Assembly (NCBI RefSeq): GCF_900520355.1
Contig: NZ_LS999521.1
Location: forward strand, 2,480,001-2,544,000
Source: Acinetobacter calcoaceticus
GTDB lineage: Bacteria; Pseudomonadota; Gammaproteobacteria; Pseudomonadales; Moraxellaceae
Length of the DNA: 64,000 nt
Direction: 5' to 3'
The notes beneath the pieces are model-generated. The model did no database searches and had not been told where the DNA came from. It saw only the letters and a program-made list of their open reading frames with translations. This document shows, piece by piece, positions 33,901-42,265 of the stretch. How positions within the stretch are numbered: position 1 is the stretch's first letter; every line of letters begins with the position of its first letter. The translations under genes were made by a program, and so were the position numbers.

Positions 33901-34151
33901 AGTCGAGTAAGGTCTTCTTGATCAGCAACACCAATATAAACGGTATGCATATACATATGTTTTGATGTTGGTTGATACTCCGCCTTATCCCAAGGTAATT
34001 GCTCACCAACCCTTAAAGTTATTATCTTTGTAAATTTATTACTATCTTTTGCTGTTGGAGCCGAAGGGATCGTGAAAATTTCTAAATCGCGCCAAAATGA
34101 AAGAATTTGGCTAACTTCAGTACAACTATGATTAATTTTCTTATTATTCAT
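30900..34151 (-). CDS. Large Upf1-like superfamily 1 helicase (COG1112-type)
   Basis: 1083 residues from the ATG at 34151; an upstream TTG at 34217 is possible. Helicase motifs in order are I GVNGPPGTGKTTLLCDVIA, II WLLIDEAGQATPQSAAG, III-like RAILIGDPLQVEPV, V VECGTVHTFQGKEADIVFLV and VI LLNVAVTRAKSRLYIIG. Between motifs I and II lies a coiled-coil insertion of about 200 residues (roughly 530-720) rich in Glu, Gln and Leu. No nuclease motif seen. Upf1-like helicases of this size occur in several phage-defence systems, but no partner gene is present. The gene sits alone between direct repeats, a sign of recent acquisition. Role uncertain. Confidence 0.85.
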   Translation of the reverse strand: MNNKKINHSCTEVSQILSFWRDLEIFTIPSAPTAKDSNKFTKIITLRVGEQLPWDKAEYQPTSKHMYMHTVYIGVADQEDLTRLVLRKIVRQELSDKERERISGTGWLASFTVNENGRLSEDSYMPASYVYGTQALSRGEPLTDLNARLARAKEEFAQRCHRLSQLKHEYRCSWKDLEGESELVRSIFDQDDQVGLDWRFVVVTKQLPRKKIIENVEQEVNYLNSFYLDDLDQMLKKSKSNHAFGQALTRYLGPSITHHERIDILKNHEVMGKLVCAAHLPITRWPASPDKPLVLAQQAVVAHIGNLLGNQDGIIGVNGPPGTGKTTLLCDVIATVITDRAKRISALSTPDAIFKKPIQLMGRMFSPIVEELVRDTSIVVSSNNNNAVKNISQELPALGKLDEKYTSNSLYFPEVIKGVFDSQKVLDENQAIIPTWGIIAAALGNSTNRRSFARAFFKEDHVTESDDEDSKDSFVSMKQILEDAIPRTAIYRQEWHKAKNELLELIELMEQKRSILMKAERASLAILECRETKENLTQTITLKNKKLNEHQNVFHQIQSELQDQSILMQSKQQILEQIHISHGPRLWDRLFALFGYRTHRMEIYDKRINEVTLSLQETTSQYENLIYEKTLRNQTIKICEQELLELNDELIKIRQEYERLSHDLQAIQTLGVKHLIGPDFWKLTFEELHRASVNTSEIIDDTRAHIFIKSIELHKLTILSNAKRFLSNLRMVGQMLSGNAKGLSYEDRPLIWDSLFFVVPVVSTTLASFSRLFAGLGQDSLGWLLIDEAGQATPQSAAGAIWRSKRAILIGDPLQVEPVFTLPDSVVEILRKQHDVDLSWSPVFESVQTLADRITPLGSWIDDGSGDDQSRIWTGMPLRTHRRCDDPMFSIANSIAYAGQMVQGRVDSAGNPKAVDMAYDIGASTWFNVDSIDFTHPVNSEELDVMIYSLRKLEERRKASVDNSKKKIYVISPFRKVIQACKERIKDEGLIGVECGTVHTFQGKEADIVFLVLGTAKERIGEGARAWASSTPNLLNVAVTRAKSRLYIIGNVHTWSKMSYFSTLFDALPVKTITTINKSIELE

Positions 34152-34422
34152 GTAAATTCTCAGTAAACACTTATTTCCCAATTTAACAGCATGGTAGCAT
34201 TCGTGGTCGACAAGCAAATTAATTCAGCTCTGGAAAAACCCGCGTTGAGTTTGTGCTGTCCATCAATGCGTTGTAAAAAGACTTGGATATTTAAAAGTGT
34301 ATTTGAAAATTGAAAATACACAGCACGGTGTAGGGAAAGAAAACCCAAACACTCTAAAATCCGATATATGTTATTAAGCATTTTTATTTTAAAACTCAGT
34401 CATCATCGACTTCATTCTATAA

Positions 34423-34446
34423 AAAATAGACAGATTTGTCTATTTT
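34423..34446. promoter_or_regulatory. Perfect 10-bp palindrome upstream of the helicase
   Basis: AAAATAGACA-GATT-TGTCTATTTT. It could be an operator or a bidirectional terminator; U-runs are present on both strands. It lies about 270 bp upstream of the helicase start. Confidence 0.5.
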
Positions 34447-34572
34447 AAAAAAATATTCATAAGCAACTAATTAATAAAATTTTATTTTAAAAAACAATAC
34501 TCAATTAAAAAACTTACTGATATGATTTATATCAAGAACAGTCGTGATTTAAATATCTAGTAAAAATTAAAA

Positions 34573-34698
34573 ATGATCTTGGCAACAACAATTCTGTTAT
34601 TTACTGAGGTTTCGAATTTTGCTTTAGATGCAAACAAATGTAAATTCACAAAGTTAAAAATTAGAGTCACTAAAAATGATCAGTTGGAACTTGAATAG
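34573..34698 (+). pseudogene. Truncated relative of the 459-692 small gene
   Basis: A 41-codon frame whose last 31 residues (EVSNFALDANKCKF, then TKLKIRVTKNDQLELE) match the C-terminus of the 77-residue protein at 459-692. The first 35 or so residues of that protein are missing. It lies inside the repeat-bounded helicase segment. Confidence 0.7.
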
Positions 34699-34881
34699 TT
34701 TAAAAAGTCCAGACCTGATAGGAATGGGTCTTATGAATTCCACAAAACCTAAATTTCTAAGCATTCAACTTAGCCATACAAAATATATCTAATTACGTTT
34801 AAAAACACTTACCTACATATAGGTGTTTACCACATTTTAACTTAGGTAAAAATTTGTTGAATTTATAAACGATACATTAAG

Positions 34882-36282
34882 TTAATTCAAATCATTCAGA
34901 TGTGGTAATTGCTTCAGAAAATCATTTAATGGCATTGGACAGCCCCATAAATAGCCTTGAAACTCCGTGCAGCCATTGTTTTTAAAAGCGCTAAACTGTT
35001 CAGCAGTTTCAATCCCTTCTACTAACACTTGAAGGTTCAAATCTAGTCCAATTTTAATAATACCCGTGACTAATTTATTACTCCGTTTATCATCCAAAGC
35101 TGCTTGCACAAAGCTACGATCAATCTTGATTTGTCTAATGGGCATTTTTTGTAAATAGCTTAAAGATGAATACCCCGTACCAAAATCATCAAGAGAAAGC
35201 TGAATTCCATGTTTAGACAAGAAATGCATTTTTTCGATGACGCTCACACAATTATTTAAAGCAATACTTTCGGTTATTTCTAATATGAGTTGAGCTGGAT
35301 TAACTTCATATTTTTGAACCATGGCAATCACGGTCTGCTCAAAGTTTGGTTGCATGAAATGATCAGCACTAATATTAATAGAAAGTGTGAGATCTTTCGT
35401 CGCTTCTTTTTCACTCCAATCTTGTAATACTTTAATCCCCTGAACCAATACCCATTCCCCAATTTCAGGTATTAAATCAAAAGTTTCAGCAGCCGGAATA
35501 AAATCTTTTGTAGGAATGTATCCCAACACTGGATGATGCCAGCGCAACAAGACTTCTGCCCCGATAATTTTTTCAGAAGAATTCATTTGCGGTTGATAAA
35601 AAAGTTCAAATTGTTCTTTGGCCAGTGCTAAGCGTAAGTCTTGCACCATGGTATTTTCTGTTTGTATCTCTAATTGCATGGCATAAATTGAAATACAAAT
35701 CATGAGGGTAGCAACACATGTCGCGATCCACCCGCCATGATCACGAATATTTTCTGATAAAGGTATTGCACTATCGAGCGTAAAAGAACTTCCACTAAAA
35801 AATATAAAGCACGCGATCGATAAGATAATTAAAACGATTTGTAAAAAGCTCGGATCTCGGCGGTAATTTAAATATCCTAATATGGCTCCAGCGGGTAAAA
35901 ACAAATGAGCTACCCGAGGACGATCCAATGTGGCTACATCAAAAATTAGGCAAAAAACCACAGGAAAAGCCAAAAGAACAATTTGTGATAGAAGAATACC
36001 AGCTGAAATTCGACGTATATAAATTAAAAAAAGACTAAATATAGATACTAGTGTAAAAAACACATCCATATAAACAATCAGCCACATTTGTGCAAATGCG
36101 AAATATATGGTCCAAAACAAGCAAAAAATAATGCAAATAAAAATATTTGCTTTAGCAGCAATTGTAAGTTGTTGGTCCTTTATAGCACGGTAGTTTTTCT
36201 TGTGTTTTTTTAAGTAAGACAAAGCAATCATAAAATCAACCGTAAAATATTTCTTGATGGTTCCCCCATATTGATTATTCAT
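34882..36282 (-). CDS. Membrane EAL-domain c-di-GMP phosphodiesterase
   Basis: 466 residues. The N-terminal 210 or so contain about seven membrane helices and no recognised sensor signature. The C-terminal 250 are an EAL domain: EVLLRWHHP (EVL for EAL), NISADHFMQP, LILEITES, LDDFGTGYSSLSYLQ, IKIDRSFVQ and VEGIETAEQF. All metal and general-base residues I can place are present, so it should hydrolyse c-di-GMP. No GGDEF domain. Its 3' end is duplicated at 30804-30901. Confidence 0.88.
   Translation of the reverse strand: MNNQYGGTIKKYFTVDFMIALSYLKKHKKNYRAIKDQQLTIAAKANIFICIIFCLFWTIYFAFAQMWLIVYMDVFFTLVSIFSLFLIYIRRISAGILLSQIVLLAFPVVFCLIFDVATLDRPRVAHLFLPAGAILGYLNYRRDPSFLQIVLIILSIACFIFFSGSSFTLDSAIPLSENIRDHGGWIATCVATLMICISIYAMQLEIQTENTMVQDLRLALAKEQFELFYQPQMNSSEKIIGAEVLLRWHHPVLGYIPTKDFIPAAETFDLIPEIGEWVLVQGIKVLQDWSEKEATKDLTLSINISADHFMQPNFEQTVIAMVQKYEVNPAQLILEITESIALNNCVSVIEKMHFLSKHGIQLSLDDFGTGYSSLSYLQKMPIRQIKIDRSFVQAALDDKRSNKLVTGIIKIGLDLNLQVLVEGIETAEQFSAFKNNGCTEFQGYLWGCPMPLNDFLKQLPHLNDLN
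34900..34997. repeat. Direct repeat DR2 (EAL 3' end)
   Basis: Right-hand partner of 30804-30901, inside the intact EAL gene. About 4.1 kb separates the starts of the two copies. Confidence 0.85.
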
Positions 36283-36649
36283 TATCCAATCCAGGATTCA
36301 ATCAATAAAATTTAATGTCTTACACCTTTGTTATTTATATTATTATTTTTAGATTAGGTGTTTTTTCACTATTGCTAGCAAAGTCCGTTTGTTTAATAAA
36401 TGTGGTTAAAAAACATCACTTTTCAATGGCCTCTATAATTTAAAGTATAGCCATACAACAATACACGTCTCTACTAGGCTGACACAAGGCTTGGATGCCA
36501 AAAGCCAGCTCCCCTTCAACTCTTTTTTTCACGTCATCAAAATGGCTGACTTATCTTTTTTAGTCCTATAAAGAAACCTGTTTCAAGCACTACGATTCAT
36601 CCATTAGTTCAACCAGCTTCTTACAATATATAGTTTCCATTATTGATAT

Positions 36650-36668
36650 TAATAACAATTATCATTAC
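36650..36668. promoter_or_regulatory. Fur-box-like site before the fecI-like gene
   Basis: TAATAACAATTATCATTAC resembles the inverted repeat GATAATGATAATCATTATC and lies about 70 bp before the sigma gene. It suggests iron-dependent control of the sigma/receptor set. Confidence 0.6.
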
Positions 36669-36735
36669 TATTTAAGAATATCTTAAATGTTTGTTTAATC
36701 GTGCTACTCATTACCAATTTGTGGGCTCCTCTGCT

Positions 36736-37242
36736 ATGAACCTGAATGTAGATAAACAAGTATGGTTTAGCCAAATTTACCGTTCTCAGCAAAGCACGCT
36801 CTTGTCATGGTTTAAACATAAACTTCAGCATCATCATCAATCTGAAGACCTGAGTCAGGAAGTGTTTTATCGTGCTTTAAAAAGTGAATATAGTTTTAAA
36901 CAAATTAAAGAGCCTCAAGCATGGCTGATGGGAATCGCCAAGCATGTGATTATTGATTATTGGCGTCGTCAACATATTGAAAATCTCTATCTCGATGCCC
37001 TACAAAACCTTCCACAAGAATATTATCCCTCTGCTGAGCATGAAGTTTATATTCAAGAAACCTTGTATCAGGTTCATTTAATATTAGAAAAACTCCCCAC
37101 CCGAACGGCTCAAGTGTTTTTGATGTCTCAGCTAGACGGCATGACTTATCGAGAAATTAGTGAAAAAATGAATATTTCTGAGGCCACTGTAAAAAGAGAT
37201 ATGAAACAAGCTTTTTTGGCTTGCATAGACCTCTATCATTAA
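36736..37242 (+). CDS. FecI-like ECF sigma factor
   Basis: 168 residues from the ATG at 36736; an in-frame TTG at 36691 is an alternative, and neither has a strong ribosome site. Region 2 is SEDLSQEVFYRALKS with QAWLMGIAKHVIIDYWRR. Region 4 is LEKLPTRTAQVFLMSQLDGMTYREISEKMNISEATVKRDMKQAF. It is followed by FecR-like and TonB receptor genes, so it is an iron-starvation sigma factor of the cell-surface signalling type. Confidence 0.9.
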   Translation: MNLNVDKQVWFSQIYRSQQSTLLSWFKHKLQHHHQSEDLSQEVFYRALKSEYSFKQIKEPQAWLMGIAKHVIIDYWRRQHIENLYLDALQNLPQEYYPSAEHEVYIQETLYQVHLILEKLPTRTAQVFLMSQLDGMTYREISEKMNISEATVKRDMKQAFLACIDLYH

Positions 37243-37273
37243 ACCCGTTAAACGCGCTTAAAATTTCTACCCT

Positions 37274-38230
37274 ATGTCAGATATTACGAAAATCCCTCAT
37301 CATGTTTTAGATGCAGCCGCAGATTGGTTGGTCCTTTTGCATTCAGGGGAAATGACAGCGTTACAGCAGCAACAGTTTGAGCAATGGAAAGCTGAAAAAA
37401 AAGAACATCAATTAGCACTCCAGCAAATGGAAAAGTTTAGCCACGGTTTAACAAACCTTGCAGGTAACTTCCCTTCCGAAGCTTTAGTCCAGTCTAATCA
37501 AAAATTTAATCTCGCTGCAAAACGCAATCTGCTGTTAAGCCTTTCAGGCTTAGTCATCGTTGGCTTGTCTGCCTATTGCATCCCTTGGGAAAAATGGCAA
37601 TCTGACTATCACACCAAAGTGGGCGAAATTAAAAAAGTATCGTTAAAAGATGGTTCACAACTCATTATGGCAAGTAATTGCTATGTCGATATAAATTTCA
37701 CGCAAGAGACACGTCAGATAAAACTAATTGATGGGGAAATCTATATTGAGACTGCCAAGGATACTCAACATCGGCCGTTTATTGTCGAAACAAAAAATGG
37801 TTCAGTAGAAGCCTTAGGAACTCAATTTTCAGTGAGACAAGAAAATAGCGAACAAACAAAAGTTAAGGTTTATAAGCATGCAGTAGCCATTGAGCCAGAG
37901 AACTCCTCTAAACGGCAGATTCTAAAACAAGGCCAGCGTGCTTTTTTTGATGAAAAATATATTTCAAAATCGCTTCCACTCGATAATGATCAACCTTACT
38001 GGACCCAACAACTTTTGGTCGTAGATCAATGGCCACTCCAAAAAGTGTTGGATGAACTATTCCGCTATAAAAAGGGAACCTATAGCATCGATCCGGAATT
38101 GAAAAATATAAAAATTTCGGGTGTATTTTCGCTCAAAAATCCTGAGCAAAGCTTAGAAACTTTGGCCTATAGCCATCAACTTGAACTGACCTATTACAGT
38201 CCTTATCTGTTAAATATTAAAAAAAGATAA
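37274..38230 (+). CDS. FecR-family anti-sigma/signal transducer
   Basis: 318 residues. The cytoplasmic N-terminal domain (AADWLVLLHSGEMTALQQQQFEQWKAEKKEHQLALQQME) matches DUF4880. One membrane helix follows at about 88-106 (LLSLSGLVIVGLSAYCIP), then a periplasmic FecR domain with KVSLKDGSQLIMASNC, RQIKLIDGEIYIETAKD and VEALGTQFSVR. The C-terminal STN-like half receives the receptor signal. Between the sigma and receptor genes. Confidence 0.9.
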   Translation: MSDITKIPHHVLDAAADWLVLLHSGEMTALQQQQFEQWKAEKKEHQLALQQMEKFSHGLTNLAGNFPSEALVQSNQKFNLAAKRNLLLSLSGLVIVGLSAYCIPWEKWQSDYHTKVGEIKKVSLKDGSQLIMASNCYVDINFTQETRQIKLIDGEIYIETAKDTQHRPFIVETKNGSVEALGTQFSVRQENSEQTKVKVYKHAVAIEPENSSKRQILKQGQRAFFDEKYISKSLPLDNDQPYWTQQLLVVDQWPLQKVLDELFRYKKGTYSIDPELKNIKISGVFSLKNPEQSLETLAYSHQLELTYYSPYLLNIKKR

Positions 38231-38299
38231 AAAAACATGACCCTTTTTTTGATCTGGTTCGACTTATAGAGAAATACACTCCACTGTCGAGAAGACCAC

Positions 38300-40831
38300 A
38301 TGAAGGATTATCAAGCAAAAAGTAAACTGGCTTTGGCTATACGTGCAGTGCTGTGGAGTACGCCCTTGGTGGTCACGGCGCTTACCACAACTTCTGCTTA
38401 CGCTGCGCAAACTTATCGTATTTCAATTAATCAAAGCACACTTGATCAGGCCATTAAGCAGCTAGCGATTCAAACGGGTACAACCATTAGCTACGATAAT
38501 GCCAGCCTTTCAAAAACAAAAAGCAAAGCGCTTAAAGGGAATTACGCCGTTGACGATGCCTTAAACCTTTTATTGCAAAGTCATCCATTTGAAGCTGTTA
38601 AAGTCAACAATGGCGGCTATAGCATTCGAGTGAAGTCTTCTCCCGCTCCGATTGAACCCAAAGTCTTTCAGTTGGAAACCATTAAAACCAAAGCAAATAA
38701 CAATAATGAATTTGATACAGCGGGTGGTGAAACGGGCACAGCTCATTTAGCAACGATTCATATCAATGCTGATCATGGCGAAAACCTAACAACCGAAGGT
38801 TCTGGTTTATATACGGCGAAAGCGACCACCGCTTCTAATGGCTTAGCTTTAAGTTTAAAAGAAACGCCTCAACTGGTCAGTGTAATCACCAATCAACAAA
38901 TGAAAGATCAGAACCTGACACAATTAACCGATGTTGTAAGTCAGGCAGCAGGCCTCTCAATTAAACAAGGCGGAAATATTGGTAGTGATAATTCCCCTAT
39001 TTACGCTCGCGGTAAAGAAGTGGATAGTTATTTACTCGATGGCGTGAAGCTCATGAGTTCATATTCAAGTATTTTCCAAAGTCAGGACATGGCTTTATTT
39101 GACCGTGTAGAGGTTGTGCGAGGTGCAAATGGCTTAATGACAGGTGCCGGAAGTGCAAGCGCAAGTATCAATCTGGTCCGCAAAAAACCATTACAGGACT
39201 TTAAAGCTTCGGTGAGTGCTGACATCGGTTCTTGGGATTCTTACCGTACCGATATTGATGTATCTACACCACTTAATGAGTCAGGAAGTCTTCGTGGTCG
39301 TACCCTGTTTGCCTACCAAAAATCAGACTCTTACATCGACCGTTACAACGAAGAACGCAAAGTGGCTTATGCAGTAGTAGAAGCCGATTTAAGTGACCAA
39401 ACCAAAGCAAGTTTAGGTGCTAGCTATCAACAAATTGACATGACTGGCGTTGCTAGAGGTGGCTTACCTAGCTTTTATACCGACGGGAGTTTAATCGACT
39501 GGTCACGTTCAGATTCAGCGGCAGCGAGTTGGACGGGTTCTGACCGTTCTACTACATCTTACTTTGCAGATATTGAACACAAGTTGAATGACTACTGGAA
39601 ATTAAAAGGTGTAGTGTCTAGAACCATTACCGATTCTGACGAAATTGTAGGCTATACCTACTCAAGTGAAGGAATTGATAAAGCCACTGGTAGCGGGGCG
39701 ATGTTATATGCAACCCGTTGGGATTATCGTCCTACTCAAGACTTGTTCAATTTAACCTTAAACGGATCATTTGATTTGTTTAATCAAACTCATGATGTAG
39801 TACTCGGCACAACCTACACAAAAAGTAAAAATAAACGCCCCACCTATTCTGGCTGGAATAATGGAATGACATGGGACGGCACTCTAAAAAATATTTTTAC
39901 GTGGGATGGTAGTACACCTAACCGCCCCGAAACAAAAATAGATGGCTGGTACAGTGGAGATGATCGTAGCCAATCTATTTTTGGTGCTGTTCGTCTTAAA
40001 GCAACCGACAATCTTGCAGTCATTTTAGGTACGCGTATTGAAGACTGGGAACGTGTAACAGCCAACCATTCAGATGCTAACAATAAGACCACCTACACAA
40101 CACAAAAAGAAAGCGGCAAAGTCATTCCTTATGTCGGTGTTACCTATGATTTCACAGACAACTGGACTGCGTATGCAAGCTACACCAACATTTTTTCACC
40201 ACAAGATAAGAAGGCCCCTACAGGCGAATATATAGAACCGTTAATAGGTAATAGTACCGAGTTGGGCATTAAGGGTGAGTTTTTTGATAATCAGTTAAAT
40301 GTCGGAGCTGCTATTTATCAAACTAAAGAGGACAATACAGCGATTGCATTGACCGATGTATTTGCTCCAGATGGTTCTCAAGCATATCGAACAGAATCTG
40401 GCACAAAAAGCCGCGGCTTTGAAATCGAGGCGACAGGTAAGTTAACTGATTTATGGCAAGTTTCCACAAGCTTTAGCCGTAATATATCAAAAGATAGCCA
40501 AGACAATCGATTAAATACCGGTGTGCCAAATAACACAGCCAAACTATTTACCACCTATACCCTGCCTTATCTTGATGAAGCCCTTACTATTGGTGGCGGT
40601 GTTCGTTGGCAAAGTGAGATTTACGAAAAAAATGCAGTCTCTGCAACGGGTCGATTTACTCAAGAAAGTTACGCTTTGGTCGACTTAATGGCACGTTATA
40701 AAGTGAACAATAATCTTATGCTCAACTTCAACCTTAATAATTTATTTAATGAGAAATACCATTTAGCCACTACAAATAGCTATTACGGCGCTCCAACTAA
40801 TTTTCGAGTGGGTGTGAAATATGAGTGGTAA
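38300..40831 (+). CDS. TonB-dependent siderophore receptor with STN signalling domain
   Basis: 843 residues. Signal peptide of about 36 residues ending TTSAYAAQ. STN domain at about 40-115 (INQSTLDQAIKQLAIQTGTTISYDNASL). Plug domain at about 190-310 (KETPQLVSVITNQQMKDQNL, YLLDGVKL, VEVVRGANGLMTGAGSASASINLVRK). A 22-strand barrel ends with NLNNLFNEKYHLATTNSYYGAPTNFRVGVKYEW, whose terminal aromatic residue is typical. The STN domain and the upstream FecIR genes show it senses its ligand and induces its own synthesis. The ligand, probably a ferric hydroxamate or similar siderophore, is not decidable. Confidence 0.92.
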   Translation: MKDYQAKSKLALAIRAVLWSTPLVVTALTTTSAYAAQTYRISINQSTLDQAIKQLAIQTGTTISYDNASLSKTKSKALKGNYAVDDALNLLLQSHPFEAVKVNNGGYSIRVKSSPAPIEPKVFQLETIKTKANNNNEFDTAGGETGTAHLATIHINADHGENLTTEGSGLYTAKATTASNGLALSLKETPQLVSVITNQQMKDQNLTQLTDVVSQAAGLSIKQGGNIGSDNSPIYARGKEVDSYLLDGVKLMSSYSSIFQSQDMALFDRVEVVRGANGLMTGAGSASASINLVRKKPLQDFKASVSADIGSWDSYRTDIDVSTPLNESGSLRGRTLFAYQKSDSYIDRYNEERKVAYAVVEADLSDQTKASLGASYQQIDMTGVARGGLPSFYTDGSLIDWSRSDSAAASWTGSDRSTTSYFADIEHKLNDYWKLKGVVSRTITDSDEIVGYTYSSEGIDKATGSGAMLYATRWDYRPTQDLFNLTLNGSFDLFNQTHDVVLGTTYTKSKNKRPTYSGWNNGMTWDGTLKNIFTWDGSTPNRPETKIDGWYSGDDRSQSIFGAVRLKATDNLAVILGTRIEDWERVTANHSDANNKTTYTTQKESGKVIPYVGVTYDFTDNWTAYASYTNIFSPQDKKAPTGEYIEPLIGNSTELGIKGEFFDNQLNVGAAIYQTKEDNTAIALTDVFAPDGSQAYRTESGTKSRGFEIEATGKLTDLWQVSTSFSRNISKDSQDNRLNTGVPNNTAKLFTTYTLPYLDEALTIGGGVRWQSEIYEKNAVSATGRFTQESYALVDLMARYKVNNNLMLNFNLNNLFNEKYHLATTNSYYGAPTNFRVGVKYEW

Positions 40832-40852
40832 ATAAATTAGTCGACTTTTAAA

Positions 40853-40895
40853 AACCTTACTTCAGAGGCAAATAATGTTCTTCTGAAGTAAGGTT
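40853..40895 (+). terminator. Long perfect inverted repeat after the receptor gene
   Basis: AACCTTACTTCAGA and TCTGAAGTAAGGTT pair perfectly over 14 bp with a 15-nt loop, 22 bp after the receptor stop. It serves as a terminator or an mRNA 3'-end stabiliser. Confidence 0.75.
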
Positions 40896-40984
40896 AAATC
40901 TACTTAATAAACTGGACTAGAATATTTTCGACTAAGCTCAGGCTATAATATTAGACATGCTCTATTATTTTATTTAATTCTCAT

Positions 40985-41683
40985 ATGAAGAATACGTTTT
41001 CTGACAACAATCAAATTAGACAAGTGTCTAGTTTCTCTGAACTTATAAGTACAAAGTTTCAAGGAGAGGCAAATGCGATGTGTTGGCATAGAAATTTGGT
41101 TGGTGACTTTAAAGAAATTGTGAATAAACTTCATTTAAAAGGAAATATTACAGAAGTTACTGTTGAAGACCTTTTAGCGTTACAGCTTTCAGAACAAGGC
41201 AATCTGGCAAGGAAAACTATTTTAGAAGACATACAGCAATTATCTGATTTCGGTGCATCACCCGTACTGAATTTACTTAAATATTATGAACGCGATGACG
41301 AGCTAGATTTCATTTCAACAGACGTATATTCATTTCATGTCGATCGCTCCCCTATTGAAACCGATACATTCTTATGTACCTATCACGGCGCCGCGAGCGA
41401 TATTGTGCCTAATGATCAGGTTGAACAAAAAGTTTTAATCCCAGAAATTAGAGAAAAACTCAAAGAATTACATGAAGGCTCAGATGCTGAATTTGAAGCC
41501 TTCTTGGCAGAGTATTTTTTTGATTTGCATTATCAGCCTAAACCTAACGCCCAACCTGTAAATTTAGGCAAGGGACATTTGTGGCGTTTGGCAGTAGATC
41601 ATCCTACACAACAGGTTTTGCCGTGTGTTCATAGAGCGCCTGTTGAAAAGGATGGTGAATATCGATTGCTGTTGATTTGTTAA
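40985..41683 (+). CDS. DUF1826-like protein
   Basis: 232 residues, cytoplasmic. It begins with a segment containing MCWHRNL and has the central HVDRSPIETDTFLCTYHGAASDIVPNDQ, with Cys/His residues that could bind a metal, followed by the His/Cys-containing GKGHLWRLAVDHPTQQVLPCVHRAP at the end. I associate this pattern with DUF1826, but no activity is known to me. It follows the iron receptor but is separated by a terminator. Confidence 0.65.
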   Translation: MKNTFSDNNQIRQVSSFSELISTKFQGEANAMCWHRNLVGDFKEIVNKLHLKGNITEVTVEDLLALQLSEQGNLARKTILEDIQQLSDFGASPVLNLLKYYERDDELDFISTDVYSFHVDRSPIETDTFLCTYHGAASDIVPNDQVEQKVLIPEIREKLKELHEGSDAEFEAFLAEYFFDLHYQPKPNAQPVNLGKGHLWRLAVDHPTQQVLPCVHRAPVEKDGEYRLLLIC

Positions 41684-41787
41684 GTGTTTCAGTGGTTAAT
41701 TAGTTTTTATGGAGTAATGTGTTGCCACTCCCATGAATGGAATGGCTTGAAGTCACTTTATATCAACAATACTTGTTTAAAGATTCA

Positions 41788-42240
41788 TCACCTATCACCA
41801 AAAAGAGCAATCCCTAGACCTACCAGCATGACCACTGTTCTGACCAGTTTAATCATAGAAACTGGGCGTTCAGTCGCTCCCATCAACCCAAAATGATCAA
41901 TTAATAATGACGAGATAATTTGCCCAGCAATTGCCAGCCCCAGCAATGCAGACAACCCAATTCTAGGCGCAAGGACGACATAACTAAGTAGTGCGCAAGA
42001 ACCTAGAACTCCGCCTAAAAGACTCCACCATGGCTGAGCAGGAATAGCGATCAGCGAAGGAGCGATTCCACCTCGCACCAGAGAGTAAATCCCAAGACAT
42101 ACCGCACCAGCTGTAAACGAAAATAACGCCGCAACAACAGAATCCCCGCCTATGCCTTTAGCCAGTTGGCCATTCAACGTGGTCTGTAGAGTAATCCCTA
42201 ATCCCGCAGCAAAGGCCATGAGGTAATAGATAACATTCAT
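41788..42240 (-). CDS. YdcZ-like DMT-family small membrane transporter
   Basis: 150 residues and about five membrane helices (MNVIYYLMAFAAGLGITLQTTLNGQLAKGIG, VVAALFSFTAGAVCLGIYSL, LLGGVLGSCALLSYVVLAPRIG), the DUF606/YdcZ pattern. The start at 42240 follows AAGGGGGGC; the longer open frame upstream is inside the amidohydrolase gene. It is 25 bp downstream of that gene and probably co-transcribed, so it may move the enzyme's substrate or product. Confidence 0.83.
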   Translation of the reverse strand: MNVIYYLMAFAAGLGITLQTTLNGQLAKGIGGDSVVAALFSFTAGAVCLGIYSLVRGGIAPSLIAIPAQPWWSLLGGVLGSCALLSYVVLAPRIGLSALLGLAIAGQIISSLLIDHFGLMGATERPVSMIKLVRTVVMLVGLGIALFGDR

Positions 42241-42265
42241 CGTGTTTGCCCCCCTTTCATCTGGT

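Noticed and set aside
34160..34381. 73-aa minus-strand ORF upstream of the helicase
   Set aside because: It overlaps the region just before the helicase start in another frame, has no clear ribosome site, and I see no similarity to anything else in the window. It may be debris of an older gene but cannot be supported.
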